Below are positions 18,921 through 28,089 of a DNA stretch of 64,000 bases, piece by piece. The stretch's first letter is position 1. Each line of letters begins with the position of its first letter. The stretch covers positions 62,001 through 126,000 of the forward strand of contig JAUJMS010000004.1 of the NCBI GenBank assembly GCA_030446745.1, given 5' to 3'. The notes under the pieces were generated by a model, which saw only the letters and a list, made by a program, of their open reading frames with translations, searched no databases and had not been told where the DNA came from. This stretch comes from Egibacteraceae bacterium (GTDB lineage: Bacteria; Actinomycetota; Nitriliruptoria; Euzebyales; Egibacteraceae). The position numbers and the translations under genes were made by a program.

Positions 18921-20105
18921 ATGTCCGGGCCAGCAGACCGACCCCTCGTCGCGCTGGGCCTGCCGCCGGACGCCGACGTCGTCGCCGCGCTCGAGCGCCG
19001 CTGGGACGCCGGCGACGCGGTGCTGCCGCTGCCGGCCGACCTGCCGGCGCCGGCCGTGCAGCGGCTGCTTGCCGCACTGCGACCCACGGCGATCGCGGAC
19101 GCCGACGGAATCACGGCGCTCCCCGGGGGCGCCCCGGTCGCCGCCGACGTCGCGCTCGTCGTCGCGACGTCCGGCTCGACCGGCGAACCGAAAGGCGTCG
19201 AGCTGACCGCCGCGGCGCTGCAGGCGTCGGCGGCGGCGAGCCTGCGACGCATCGGCGCTCGGCGCGGTGAGCGCTGGCTGTGCTGCCTGCCGGTGGCCCA
19301 CATCGCGGGGCTGCAGGTGCTCCTGCGCGCACGGCTGCTGGGCACCGCCCCGGTGGTGCATCCCGGCTTCGACGTCGCCACCGTCGCGGCGCAGCGCGAC
19401 GTCGAGCATGTGTCGCTCGTCCCGACGATGCTGCGCCGGCTGCTCGACGCGGGTGCTGACCTGCGCCGCTTCCGCACGATCCTGCTCGGCGGGGCGGCCG
19501 CGCCGCCCGCGCTGCTCGACCGCGCCCGCGCCGCCGGCGCGCGCATCGTCGTCACCTACGGGATGACCGAGACGTGCGGCGGCTGTGTCTACGACGGCGT
19601 GCCGCTCGACGGCGTCGCCGTCGACGTCGACGACGACGGGCGCATCCGGCTGCGCGGTCCAGTGCTGTTCCGCAGCTATCGCGGCGGCGACGGGACGGCG
19701 CTGGGCGACGGGTGGTTTCGCACCGGCGATCTCGGTCGTGTCGACGCCGACGGGCGCCTGGTGGTGCTCGGCCGGGCCGACGACGTCGTGGTGACCGGCG
19801 GGCACAACGTCAGCACCGACGCGGTCGCCGCGTTGCTGGAAGGCCACCCCGACGTCCACGAGGCCGCCGTCGTCGGCCGCGCCGACCCGGAGTGGGGGCA
19901 GCGCGTCGTCGCGGTCGTCGTCGCGCCCGGCGCGGCGCCGACGCTGCCGGAGTTGCGCGACCTCGTGCGGCGACAGGCCCCCGCCTACGCCGCCCCGCGC
20001 GAGCTGCTCGTCGTCGCGGCGCTGCCACGCCTGGCCAACGGCAAGCTCGACCGCCGCCGGCTGACCGACCTGGTCGCCTCAGCATCGCAGCCGGCGGTGG
20101 GATGA
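18921..20105 (+). CDS. menE: o-Succinylbenzoate-CoA ligase (394 aa)
   Basis: Adenylate-forming enzyme of the ANL superfamily, compact as MenE proteins are. The phosphate-binding loop [10 protein letters not shown] is at residues 83-92. YGMTETCGG carries the A5 motif, [17 protein letters not shown] the A7/A8 region, and NGKLDRRRL the C-terminal catalytic Lys. Position beside menB supports OSB as substrate. The transcript is probably leaderless. Confidence 0.93.
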   Translation: MSGPADRPLVALGLPPDADVVAALERRWDAGDAVLPLPADLPAPAVQRLLAALRPTAIADADGITALPGGAPVAADVALVVATSGSTGEPKGVELTAAALQASAAASLRRIGARRGERWLCCLPVAHIAGLQVLLRARLLGTAPVVHPGFDVATVAAQRDVEHVSLVPTMLRRLLDAGADLRRFRTILLGGAAAPPALLDRARAAGARIVVTYGMTETCGGCVYDGVPLDGVAVDVDDDGRIRLRGPVLFRSYRGGDGTALGDGWFRTGDLGRVDADGRLVVLGRADDVVVTGGHNVSTDAVAALLEGHPDVHEAAVVGRADPEWGQRVVAVVVAPGAAPTLPELRDLVRRQAPAYAAPRELLVVAALPRLANGKLDRRRLTDLVASASQPAVG

Positions 20106-20115
20106 TCGGAGCGCC

Positions 20116-20121
20116 TACACT
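20116..20121 (+). promoter_or_regulatory. -10 box (TACACT), leaderless start of zinc-ribbon gene
   Basis: TACACT followed by 6 bases and GTG at 20128. The box lies just after the menE stop, so the small gene can be transcribed apart from menE. Confidence 0.5.
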
Positions 20122-20127
20122 GCGGCC

Positions 20128-20355
20128 GTGGGCGTGTTCAGCAAGCGCAACGACGTCGAGGAGCCGGGCGGGGGCGGGTCCGGCCTGCACGTCGACCTCG
20201 ACGAGCGCTGGTGCCCGCAGTGCCGCCGGTCGCTGCTGCCGTGGCAGGACACCTGCCCCACCGACGGGGCGCAACCGGTCCGCTCGCTGCCGCCGGCGAT
20301 GCCGCCGCCGCCGGCGCACCTGCTGGCCGACGACGACGACGCACCGCCGGAGTAG
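20128..20355 (+). CDS. Small zinc-ribbon protein (75 aa)
   Basis: Not recognised by family. One zinc knuckle is present, CPQC at about 29-32 and CPTDG at about 43-47, giving C-x2-C-x10-C, followed by a Pro-rich stretch and an acidic tail (four consecutive Asp). GTG start is supported by the leaderless promoter box. Situated behind menE, but a separate role is likely. Confidence 0.65.
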   Translation: MGVFSKRNDVEEPGGGGSGLHVDLDERWCPQCRRSLLPWQDTCPTDGAQPVRSLPPAMPPPPAHLLADDDDAPPE

Positions 20356-20395
20356 CCGCCCGACGTCGCAACCGGGCCGGCGGCCTCGTGGCGGG

Positions 20396-21037
20396 TCACT
20401 CCACCCACACGGTGACGTCGTCGGGTGACTTGCGTTCCAGCACCGGGACGGTGGCGCCCCGGGCGGGACGCCCGACCGCGACGAGCAGGTGCGGGCGCTC
20501 CTCGGCGGGCCGGTCCAGGATCGCGTTGAGGAAGCGCATGGGGCTGGGCGTGTGGGTCAGCGTCGCCAGCCCCGCGGCGTGCAGCGCGGCGAGCAGGAAC
20601 CCGACCGCGATGCCCACCGACTCCTTGACGTAGTACGGCTTGGGCCGGTGCACCTCGAACACCACGATGAGAAACGGCGCGGCGGTCAAGTGGGGCTTGC
20701 GCCAGTCGGTGCCAAGGGGCGCGAGTGCCTCGAGCCACTCCTGCGACGCGCGGCTGTCGTAGAAGGCCCGCTCCTCGGCCTCCGCGCCGTCGCGGATGCG
20801 CTGCTTGGCGTCGTCGGCGGCGACGACGACGAACCGCCACGGTTGGCGGTTGGCGCCCGACGGCGCGGTGTTCGCCGCGGCGATCGCGTCGCGCACGATC
20901 TGCGGGTCGACCGGCTCGGTCGAGAAGTCTCGGATCGTCCGGCGCGTCGCGACGAGGTCGCGGAAGCGTGCGGCCGCGGCGGGGTCGTAGGCGCGCAGCG
21001 CCGCCGGCTGCTCGCGGTGGCGCGGGTTGCAGGTCAT
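20396..21037 (-). CDS. Nitroreductase-family protein (213 aa)
   Basis: FMN-dependent NAD(P)H oxidoreductase of the nitroreductase fold. The N-terminal LVATRRTIRDFSTEPVD and NTAPSGANRQPWRFVVV motifs bind FMN, and ESVGIAVGFLLAALHAAGLATL is the conserved helix. The substrate cannot be told from sequence; members reduce quinones, nitro compounds or enones. Two bases separate it from the EamA transporter upstream, so they share a transcript. Confidence 0.88.
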   Translation of the reverse strand: MTCNPRHREQPAALRAYDPAAAARFRDLVATRRTIRDFSTEPVDPQIVRDAIAAANTAPSGANRQPWRFVVVAADDAKQRIRDGAEAEERAFYDSRASQEWLEALAPLGTDWRKPHLTAAPFLIVVFEVHRPKPYYVKESVGIAVGFLLAALHAAGLATLTHTPSPMRFLNAILDRPAEERPHLLVAVGRPARGATVPVLERKSPDDVTVWVE

Positions 21038-21038
21038 C

Positions 21039-21896
21039 TCACGCCGCCGCGATGAGCGCCACCCCGGCGGCGGCCGCCCCGAGGCCCGCGATCTGCGGGC
21101 GGGCGAGCCGCTCGCGCAGGACGATGCGCGCGAGGACGACGGTGCTGGCGGGGTACAGCGACACGAGCACGGCCACGACCGACAGCAGTCCGCGCTGGGT
21201 GGCGAGCAGGTAGAGCACGTTGGCGACCATGTCGAGCACGCCCGCGCCGACGATGAGCCGTACGGTGCCGACGCGTGGCCGCAGCGACTGCCCGGTGAGC
21301 AGGGTCAGCGCGGCGACCAGGGCCATCGACACGACACGGCCGACCACCAGGGGCCACAGCCCCGCGGCGGCCGGGATCTGGTCGAAGACGACGAAGAATA
21401 GGCCGAAGGCCAGGCCGGCACCGAGCGCGTCGACGAGACCGGGGCGGCCCGGCGGCGCGGTGGCGGAGCGGTCGGCGTCGCCCGCGGCCTGCGGGACCGA
21501 CGAGACGAGCACGATCGCCACCAGCGCGACGATGACGCCGACGACGGCCAGGGCAGCGGGGCGCTCGCCGAGCAGCAGCCCGACGGCGACGGGGACGGTG
21601 GCCGCCTCGACGGCGGTGACGGGCGCGACCACGCTCATCCGCCCGACGGCGAGCGCCCGGTACAGCAGCAGCACCCCCGCCCCGCCGGTGACGCCAGCGG
21701 CGGCGCCGAACCACAGCGCGCGTGCGCTCAAGGTCGCGGGCGGCAGCAGCAGCAGCGCGGCGGCGAGCACGACCCCGCCGGCGAGTTGCGAGACGACGAC
21801 GACGCTGCCGGCTGAGCTGCGCTTGGACGCCAGCCCTCCGACGAAGTCGGCGGAGCCGTAGGTCAGCGCGGCGACGAGGCCGAGCAGCGTCGCCAC
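21039..21896 (-). CDS. EamA/DMT-family transporter (285 aa)
   Basis: Ten hydrophobic helices in two repeats of five, the layout of the drug/metabolite transporter superfamily. The first helix pair starts LLGLVAALTYGSADFVGGLASKR; the second repeat starts near DALGAGLAFGLFFVVFD. The end of repeat one (VTAVEAATVPVAVGLLLGERP) and of repeat two (VSLYPASTVVLARIVLRERL) both show the usual EamA sequence. Substrate unknown. GTG start at 21896. Confidence 0.88.
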   Translation of the reverse strand: MATLLGLVAALTYGSADFVGGLASKRSSAGSVVVVSQLAGGVVLAAALLLLPPATLSARALWFGAAAGVTGGAGVLLLYRALAVGRMSVVAPVTAVEAATVPVAVGLLLGERPAALAVVGVIVALVAIVLVSSVPQAAGDADRSATAPPGRPGLVDALGAGLAFGLFFVVFDQIPAAAGLWPLVVGRVVSMALVAALTLLTGQSLRPRVGTVRLIVGAGVLDMVANVLYLLATQRGLLSVVAVLVSLYPASTVVLARIVLRERLARPQIAGLGAAAAGVALIAAA

Positions 21897-21920
21897 GACG
21901 TCAGCGTGCCTCGCGCCGGC

Positions 21921-23081
21921 TCAGATGTCGCCGGCGTAGCTGTGCAGGCCGACGATCCACAGGTTCACCGCGTAGTAGGTGACCATGAGGGCGCCGAACG
22001 CGACGACCGCGACCCACGCGGCGCGGCGACCGCGCCAGCCGTGGGTCGAGCGGGCGTGCAGGTACGCGGCGTACAGGACCCAGGTGAAGAACGACCCCGT
22101 CTCCTTGGGGTCCCAGCCCCAGTAGCGGCCCCACGCCTCCTCGGCCCAGATCGCGCCGGCCATGATCGCGAAGGTCCACAGCGGGAAGGCGAACGCGATG
22201 GTGCGGTAGGCGAGGTTGTCCAGCCGCGCCGCCGGCGGCAGGAACGGCACGGCGTACCACGCGGCGGTCCCGAGCAGGGCGGCGACGCTGCCGGCGACGA
22301 TCGCGCCGCCCGGGGCGCGCCACACCAGCAGCGTGAACAGCGCCACGACGACGCCGGGCACCAGCGGGAACAGCACGGGCGACAGCGCCTCGCGCTGCGC
22401 CAGCGGCGACGCGACGACGTCGCGGTCGTCGAGCGCGGCGTCGGCCTCGTAGCCCTCGGGGCGTGCGTCGACCGGCGTCGTCTGCGCCGCCCCGACGGTC
22501 GATCCGGCGAACGCCGCGCCGCTGCGCGCGGCGACGCGGCGCTCGGCGGTGTCCTTGACGAGGTACAGCGCCGTGGCGGCGAACCCGACGATGAAGATGG
22601 ACGAGGAGCCCATCGCGGCGGACGTGTGGATCTTGATCCAGTAGCTGTTGAGCGCCGGCACGACCGGCCCCGCCTCGGTGAACAGCAGCAGCCCCGTCGT
22701 CATCGACAACACGGCCGCGGCGAGGATGAACCCGACGAGGTGGCCGTAGCCGAAGCGGCGCTGCACGACGACCAGCCCGACCGCGACCGCGCCCAGCGCG
22801 AGCATCGAGGAGTACTCGTACATGTTCGCCCACGGCACGCGGCCGGCGGCCAGCCCGCGCGCGACGACGCTGCCGAGGTGGACGGCGAGCCCGGCGACGG
22901 CGAGCGCGGTGCCGGCGAGCCCGATGCGCCGGCCGGCCGCGGTGCCGGCGATCGCGCCGTCGGCCGACACGCGGGTGAACGCGAGCCGGAAGAAGTAGGC
23001 GACCATCGCGGCGATGTAGGTCAGAAACGCCACGTTGAACAGCGTGTTCGAGGTCTGCGCCAGCGACTCGTCGGCCATCAT
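21921..23081 (-). CDS. ccsB: Cytochrome c biogenesis protein CcsB/ResC (386 aa)
   Basis: Haem-handling membrane protein of System II cytochrome c maturation. The tryptophan-rich periplasmic motif is WGRYWGWDPKET (about residues 315-326), preceded by WAEEA. Conserved histidines lie in hydrophobic segments (KIHTSAAMG and HARSTHGWRG). About eight membrane helices plus a hydrophilic Ala/Arg-rich loop at 175-235. Overlaps the resB stop by four bases, so the ResB-ResC pair is coupled. Confidence 0.94.
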   Translation of the reverse strand: MMADESLAQTSNTLFNVAFLTYIAAMVAYFFRLAFTRVSADGAIAGTAAGRRIGLAGTALAVAGLAVHLGSVVARGLAAGRVPWANMYEYSSMLALGAVAVGLVVVQRRFGYGHLVGFILAAAVLSMTTGLLLFTEAGPVVPALNSYWIKIHTSAAMGSSSIFIVGFAATALYLVKDTAERRVAARSGAAFAGSTVGAAQTTPVDARPEGYEADAALDDRDVVASPLAQREALSPVLFPLVPGVVVALFTLLVWRAPGGAIVAGSVAALLGTAAWYAVPFLPPAARLDNLAYRTIAFAFPLWTFAIMAGAIWAEEAWGRYWGWDPKETGSFFTWVLYAAYLHARSTHGWRGRRAAWVAVVAFGALMVTYYAVNLWIVGLHSYAGDI

Positions 23082-24664
23082 CGCTCCTGCGTCGGTGGTG
23101 TGGCGCTCGGCAACGCCGCGCGCAGCGCGGCGACGATCGCCGCGAACTCGTCGTCGAAGGCGGCCTTGCGGTGAAGCGCGACACCGGCCACCGTGACCGC
23201 CGCCCCGCCGTCCGCGGCGCGGGCCTGCACCCAGACGCGCCGCCGGTAGCTGTACAGCGATGGTAGCAAGCCGACCAGGACCAGCCCGCCGCCAAGCAGC
23301 AGCAGCTCCCGGCCCGGGGCGTGGCTGACCTGCAGGCCCGACCAGTAGCCCAGGTCGGCGAACTCGACGGTGAGGCTGCCCTTGGCCAGCTCGGCGGTCG
23401 CGCCGGGGCGCAGCATGGCCGTGTCGACGGGGCCGTCGCCGCGGTCGAACTCGGCGGCGGGCACCGGGCGCTGCAGGCCCAGCTCGCCGAAGTACAGGCT
23501 GCCGACGAGCACCGGGTTGGTGGGCCGCGGGTCGGCGGTGATGACCGGCTGCCCGTCTGCGCCGAGCGCCGCGTTCGGCACGAGCGCGAGGTCAAGCGCG
23601 AGCTGGCGCCGGAGGTCGTCGAACTTCACCTTCGCGGTGCCGGCCCACAGGTTGGGCGTGCCCTCCTGCGGGGTCAGCAGGACGCGCTCGTCGAGCAGCA
23701 CCTGCTCGCCGGCGCGGACGATCAGGTGCGGCGCCATGCCGAAGCCGAGCTGGTACAGCGTCATCCCGTCGTGGCGCAGCGGGTGGTTCACGCGGATGCG
23801 CTCGGTGCGTACCTGCTGCCCCTGCTCGCTGACCGTCACGGTCGACACGAAGTCGCGCGGCGTGAAGTTGGGAAAGTACGAGACGTCGAAGTCGTCCAGC
23901 GCGACGACGAAGCCGCGGTGGTCGTCCAGCCCCCAGTAGCGGCCGGGCTCGGCGGCGTCGTAGGCGATGCGTGTCTCGGCGAACGCGCTGCCCTCCGCGA
24001 GCGTGATCTGGCCGGTGAAGCCGAAGGCCTTGCCGATGACCGCGCCGAGCAGCAGCAGGTAGAACGCGGTGTGGAACACCAGGCTGCCGCCCTCGCGCCA
24101 GGCGCCCCGCTCGGCGGCGAGCTGCTCGCCGGCGGCGCCGACGCGGCGGCGGCGGAAGCGCCGCCGGGCGAGCACTGCGTCGGCGGCGTCCAGCGCCGCG
24201 CCGGGCGGCAGGGTCGTCGCGAGGACCTCGTGGTGCGACAGCCGCGACAGGTTGCGCCCGGCCGGTGGGGGGCGGCGCAGCGTCCTGGCGAAGGCCCGGT
24301 AGCGCGGCACCAGGCAGCCGGTGAGGCTGACGAACAGCAGCACCGTGAGGGCGAGAAACCACGGCGAGCCGAAGACGTCGAACAGCGACAGCGCGTCGAG
24401 CACCGAGGCGACCGGGGCGCCGGGACCAGCGGCGCCGCTGCGCCAGTCGGCCACGGAGCGCGCGGTCACCGGCTCCTGCGGGATGACGGTGGCGACGACA
24501 CTGGCCGCGGCGAGGGCGAACAGCAGCAGCAGGGCGGTCGACATGCGCCGCAGCCGGCGCCACGCCAGCGCCGCGGTCTCCAGCGGGCCGGGGATGACCG
24601 GCAGGCGCGGACGCCGCGGCGGCGCCGGGGCCGGCGCCTGCGGGGGACTCGCGGTCTCGGTCAC
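23078..24664 (-). CDS. resB: Cytochrome c biogenesis protein ResB (528 aa)
   Basis: Partner of CcsB in System II. After a Pro-rich cytoplasmic leader there are two helices near the N-terminus (STALLLLFALAAASVVATVIPQ and PWFLALTVLLFVSLTGCLVPR), a third after a short loop (GSLVFHTAFYLLLLGAVIGKAFGF), a large extracytoplasmic domain (about 200-440) and a last helix LLLLGGGLVLVGLLPSLYSYRRRV. GTG start at 24664. This is the classical ResB topology. Confidence 0.93.
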   Translation of the reverse strand: MTETASPPQAPAPAPPRRPRLPVIPGPLETAALAWRRLRRMSTALLLLFALAAASVVATVIPQEPVTARSVADWRSGAAGPGAPVASVLDALSLFDVFGSPWFLALTVLLFVSLTGCLVPRYRAFARTLRRPPPAGRNLSRLSHHEVLATTLPPGAALDAADAVLARRRFRRRRVGAAGEQLAAERGAWREGGSLVFHTAFYLLLLGAVIGKAFGFTGQITLAEGSAFAETRIAYDAAEPGRYWGLDDHRGFVVALDDFDVSYFPNFTPRDFVSTVTVSEQGQQVRTERIRVNHPLRHDGMTLYQLGFGMAPHLIVRAGEQVLLDERVLLTPQEGTPNLWAGTAKVKFDDLRRQLALDLALVPNAALGADGQPVITADPRPTNPVLVGSLYFGELGLQRPVPAAEFDRGDGPVDTAMLRPGATAELAKGSLTVEFADLGYWSGLQVSHAPGRELLLLGGGLVLVGLLPSLYSYRRRVWVQARAADGGAAVTVAGVALHRKAAFDDEFAAIVAALRAALPSATPPTQER

Positions 24665-24697
24665 GGCCGCCTACACCGCCGGTCGGGGATCACCACG

Positions 24698-25465
24698 TCA
24701 GATCGGCGGCTCGAAGCCGCTGATCAGCGGCCGCAGGTACAGCACGAACGCCTGGTACAGCCCCGTCGCGATGGCCACGCCGACCAGCGTGAGCATGACC
24801 CCGCCAGCGACCTGGATGCCCCTGGCGTTGCGGCGCAAGAAGCCGAGCGCGCGCCCGGCCGAGCCGTAGAGCAGCCCGAACAGGACGAACGGCAGGCCGA
24901 GGCCCAGCGCGTAGACGAACGCGAGCACCCCGCCGCGCAGGGAGCTGCCGCCACTGGAGGCCGCCGACAGCGTGAAGATGGCCGCCAACGCCGGCCCGAT
25001 GCACGGCGTCCAGCCGACCCCGAAGACGAACCCGAGCGGCAGCGCGCCGAGGACCCCCTTGTCGATCGCCTCGTCGGTGATGCGCGCCTCGCGCCGCAGC
25101 AAGTCGAACGGCAGCAGGCCGGTCATCGCGATCCCGAGCAGCGCGACGAGCACGCCCAACCCGATCTGCCACGGCCGCGTGCTCAGCATCGCGCTGACGC
25201 TGCCACCCAGCAGTCCGAGCAGGGTGAACGGCACCGCGAACCCGACGGTGAACAACAGACCGCCGCCGAGCACGCGCAGCTTGCCGGTCCGCGTTCCGGC
25301 GATCTCGGCCCCCGACAGCCCGGTCATGTACGCGAGGTAGCCGGGCACGAGCGGCACGACGCACGGCGACGCGAACGACACGACACCGGCGAGGAACGCG
25401 ATCGCTGCGGCGACGAGCACGTTGGCGTTGGTGATGAGCTCGCAGACGGTGTTGGTGCAGCGCAT
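24698..25465 (-). CDS. ccdA: CcdA-type thiol-disulfide transporter (255 aa)
   Basis: Six-helix membrane protein of the DsbD/CcdA family that passes electrons from cytoplasmic thioredoxin to extracytoplasmic thiols. The redox cysteines occur in [17 protein letters not shown] (helix 1) and [14 protein letters not shown] (helix 4). Another N-terminal pair (MRCTNTVCE) is not part of the known mechanism. ATG at 25465 overlaps the TlpA stop. Supplies reductant to the apocytochrome thiols. Confidence 0.94.
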   Translation of the reverse strand: MRCTNTVCELITNANVLVAAAIAFLAGVVSFASPCVVPLVPGYLAYMTGLSGAEIAGTRTGKLRVLGGGLLFTVGFAVPFTLLGLLGGSVSAMLSTRPWQIGLGVLVALLGIAMTGLLPFDLLRREARITDEAIDKGVLGALPLGFVFGVGWTPCIGPALAAIFTLSAASSGGSSLRGGVLAFVYALGLGLPFVLFGLLYGSAGRALGFLRRNARGIQVAGGVMLTLVGVAIATGLYQAFVLYLRPLISGFEPPI

Positions 25466-26025
25466 CAGGCGCCTCCGCGCTCGTCGAGCACCGTGTCGAG
25501 CGCCCGCGACAGCGTCGCCTCGTCGACCGCGCCGAACAGGCGCGCCGCGACACGGTGGTCTTCGTCCAGCACGATCGTCGACGGCAGCGCGGCGGGCCCG
25601 ATGCCGCCGAACGAGGCGGCGATCGCCGCGGCCTCGTCGTACCAGGACGGGTAGCGCACACCGAAGTCGCGCTCGAAGTTGCGCGCGGCCGCCGGCTGGT
25701 CCTTGACGTTGACGCCGACGAAGCGCACACCGGCGTCGGCGTAGGCATCGGCGACCCGCTGCAGTGCGGGCGCCTCCTTCGCGCACGGCCCGCACCACGA
25801 CGCCCAAAAGTTGACGACGACCGGTCCGGGAAGGTCGGCGAGGTCGAGCCGGCGCCCGTCGAGCGTCTTGCCGCTGACCGGCGGGGCGGCCTCGCGCTGG
25901 TCGGCGGCGACGACCGCGGTGGTGCCGTCACCGGCGACGAAGCGCTGGGTCCCCAGGGCGTCCTGCCGCGCCGAGCACGCCGTGAGCGCGACAGCCAACA
26001 ACGCGGCGCACACGAGGGGACGCAT
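25465..26025 (-). CDS. TlpA/ResA-like thioredoxin lipoprotein (186 aa)
   Basis: Extracytoplasmic thioredoxin fold that likely reduces the CXXCH motif of apocytochrome c. Lipobox LTAC with C17, then the redox motif W-C78-G-P-C81 in [12 protein letters not shown], and cis-proline near ALPSTIV. GTG-ATG in tandem: TACACT lies 8 bases before the ATG (5 before the preceding GTG), so the operon resA-ccdA-resB-ccsB probably starts here on a leaderless transcript. Confidence 0.9.
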   Translation of the reverse strand: MRPLVCAALLAVALTACSARQDALGTQRFVAGDGTTAVVAADQREAAPPVSGKTLDGRRLDLADLPGPVVVNFWASWCGPCAKEAPALQRVADAYADAGVRFVGVNVKDQPAAARNFERDFGVRYPSWYDEAAAIAASFGGIGPAALPSTIVLDEDHRVAARLFGAVDEATLSRALDTVLDERGGA

Positions 26026-26033
26026 CACCAGCC

Positions 26034-26039
26034 AGTGTA
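26034..26039 (-). promoter_or_regulatory. -10 box (TACACT) of the cytochrome c maturation operon
   Basis: TACACT on the minus strand, 8 bases before the ATG of the TlpA-like gene. The gap to the bc-complex operon is only 86 bases. Confidence 0.45.
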
Positions 26040-26111
26040 GGCGGGGCCCGACGGCCCGCGACCGGCCGGTCAGGCGCGGACCGCTGCGCGTGTGCTCGAG
26101 CGGTGCGCCGC

Positions 26112-27014
26112 TCAGACGCCGGTCGTGACCGGCTGCGGCTCCTCGGCGCGTTGCGGCGGAGCGGTCTCGCGGCGTTCGCGGTTCTCGTCGCGCGCGAGCA
26201 GCAGCGCGTGGACGACGAACAGCAGCAGCATCAGCCCGAGCATGAGGTAGCTGGGGAACTGCGGGTTCCCCGCGTCGAAGAAGCCGAAGGCGGTGTAGGT
26301 CTCGCCGCCTTCGGCGATGTCGCCGATCTGCGCGCCCTCGGGAGCCACGTTGGCGCCGTCTTCCGCCGGTTCGGCGCCGCCGGCGGTCAACGGCGGCGAC
26401 TCGCCTTCCTCGACCTCGACGTCGGCCGGCTGGTAGGTCTCCTGGTAGGTCACCGCGATGATCGGCCGGCCGTTGGTCGCCTTCGCGTAGCGGATCGAGT
26501 CGGGCACCGGGGCCCACGTCAACCCGATCGGCGGGTCCTGCAACGGCCCTTCCTTCGTCGAGAAGAAGTTGAGGATCTCGTCGACGCCGAGCTCAGCGGT
26601 CGCGGCGAAGTCCGCCGGCAGGCCGGCCGCCACCGGGTCGGTGGCGAAGCCCTCGGGGAACGACTTGGCGACGGCGTACTCCGGCTGACCGGCGACCAGG
26701 CTGTCGCCGGCGAAGGCGCGCCACACCGGCTCGTAGGCGTCGAGGTCCTGGCCGGGCAGGTTCTGGGGGCCGGTCGCGGGCGGCGTGCCGGGCGCGCCGA
26801 AGGTCCAGAACAGCGCGTAGATGACCATGAAGCCCCACAGCGACGTCGCCATGACGAGGTAGCCACGACGCGTGCCGAGGTTCGCGCGGACGAGCATGTA
26901 CACCGTGCCGACGAAGACGAGCAGGCCGAGCGGGACGGCGATCTTCGCGCGCCAGTCCGAGCCGGGGATGCCGCCCTCGGTGGCCAGGACGTACAACGCG
27001 GAGAGCACGGGCAT
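26112..27014 (-). CDS. Membrane protein of unknown function in the bc-complex operon (300 aa)
   Basis: Not recognised. Two N-terminal helices (IAVPLGLLVFVGTVYMLVRA and GYLVMATSLWGFMVIYALFWTFG), a large hydrophilic domain of about 180 residues, acidic in its second half, and one C-terminal helix (LMLGLMLLLFVVHALLLARD) with a charged cytoplasmic tail. No haem or Fe-S motif. ATG preceded by GAAGGA. It is the last gene of the run from 31469, 21 bases after the cytochrome c gene, so it is likely an accessory or assembly subunit of that complex. Confidence 0.8.
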   Translation of the reverse strand: MPVLSALYVLATEGGIPGSDWRAKIAVPLGLLVFVGTVYMLVRANLGTRRGYLVMATSLWGFMVIYALFWTFGAPGTPPATGPQNLPGQDLDAYEPVWRAFAGDSLVAGQPEYAVAKSFPEGFATDPVAAGLPADFAATAELGVDEILNFFSTKEGPLQDPPIGLTWAPVPDSIRYAKATNGRPIIAVTYQETYQPADVEVEEGESPPLTAGGAEPAEDGANVAPEGAQIGDIAEGGETYTAFGFFDAGNPQFPSYLMLGLMLLLFVVHALLLARDENRERRETAPPQRAEEPQPVTTGV

Positions 27015-27035
27015 TCGTCGCGTCCTTCGTGAGCG

Positions 27036-28058
27036 TCAGGCGTCGGTCGCTGGCTCGCTCGCCGCGGCGCCGGGGTCGTCCGGATCCTCCTCGGGGGCGG
27101 TCTGGTCGGTGCCGCCGCCGGCGCCGGCCGGACCGCCGTCGCCGTAGGGAGTCCGGTACTGGCCGGCGTCCTCCGGCAGCGTGTCGGGCTGCTGGGACTT
27201 CAGGTAGTCGACGATGCGCTCGAGCGCGGCGTCGGTGTAGCGGGCGTCTTCGTACATGTACGCCTCCTGCCACGGCGGCATGGAGACGCCGTTGGCGAGG
27301 AAGATGCCGTTGCGCAGGATGCCGAGGACCGTCTGTTCGTTGTGGCGCTCGAACACGCCGACCAGCGACGGTCCGATGAAGCCCTCCAGCTCCCGCCCGT
27401 GGCAGCGCACGCAGTTCTGCTGGTACAGCTCCTCCCCGCTCTTGTTCGCGGCGGGGTCGGCCTCGATGACCTCGGCCTTCTGGTTCGCCAGGATCCAGTC
27501 GGTGATGTCGCTCATCTGCTGGTCGGTCATCGGCCCGCCGTACTGCGCGCCCCACGCTGGCATCGGCGTGCCGGGGCGCCCCCGCTCGATCGTCGTCTCG
27601 AGGTAGTCGCGGATGTCGGTGACCGGGCTGTCCTCGTAGCGCTTCACGATGGTCGTCAGGTTCGGCGCCGGCCACGAGTCGTCCGGGTCGTAGGTCGACG
27701 GGGCGCCGCCACCTTCAGCGTTCGCGCCATGGCACATCGCACAGTTCTCGACGAACAGCTCCTCGCCGCGCTCGAAGTTCGCGACGAACGCGGCCTGCGT
27801 CTGGCCGGTCAGGCGGCTCGGCTCGCGCAGCCAGTAGGCCGGCAGGAAGACCGCGAAGAAGATGGTGAGGACGAGGCCCCAGCCCATGTAGCGCTCGATG
27901 ACCCGGCGCTCGAGCTCATCGTCGGAGTACCCGGGGCGCAGCGCGGGCGGCACGTCTTGCACCGCGCGGCGACCGCGGGCGGCGTTGGCCAGCAGCAACA
28001 CGATCACCGCCACGGCGGTGAGCGCGAGGACGCCGATGACGATGACGGTGACGCTCAT
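27036..28058 (-). CDS. Membrane-anchored diheme cytochrome c (340 aa)
   Basis: Two helices at the N-terminus (residues about 4-25 and 59-76) anchor the protein. Two c-type haem motifs follow: C106-A-M-C109-H and C216-V-R-C219-H. Candidate axial Met are in GTPMPAWG (about 165) and GVSMPPWQ. The tail is Gly/Pro/Asp-rich. By position it takes electrons from the Rieske protein, as QcrC or cytochrome f do, and depends on the ResBC system encoded next door. Confidence 0.9.
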   Translation of the reverse strand: MSVTVIVIGVLALTAVAVIVLLLANAARGRRAVQDVPPALRPGYSDDELERRVIERYMGWGLVLTIFFAVFLPAYWLREPSRLTGQTQAAFVANFERGEELFVENCAMCHGANAEGGGAPSTYDPDDSWPAPNLTTIVKRYEDSPVTDIRDYLETTIERGRPGTPMPAWGAQYGGPMTDQQMSDITDWILANQKAEVIEADPAANKSGEELYQQNCVRCHGRELEGFIGPSLVGVFERHNEQTVLGILRNGIFLANGVSMPPWQEAYMYEDARYTDAALERIVDYLKSQQPDTLPEDAGQYRTPYGDGGPAGAGGGTDQTAPEEDPDDPGAAASEPATDA

Positions 28059-28089
28059 GGGGTCTGCCCCGGACGCCGCGACGGCAGCG

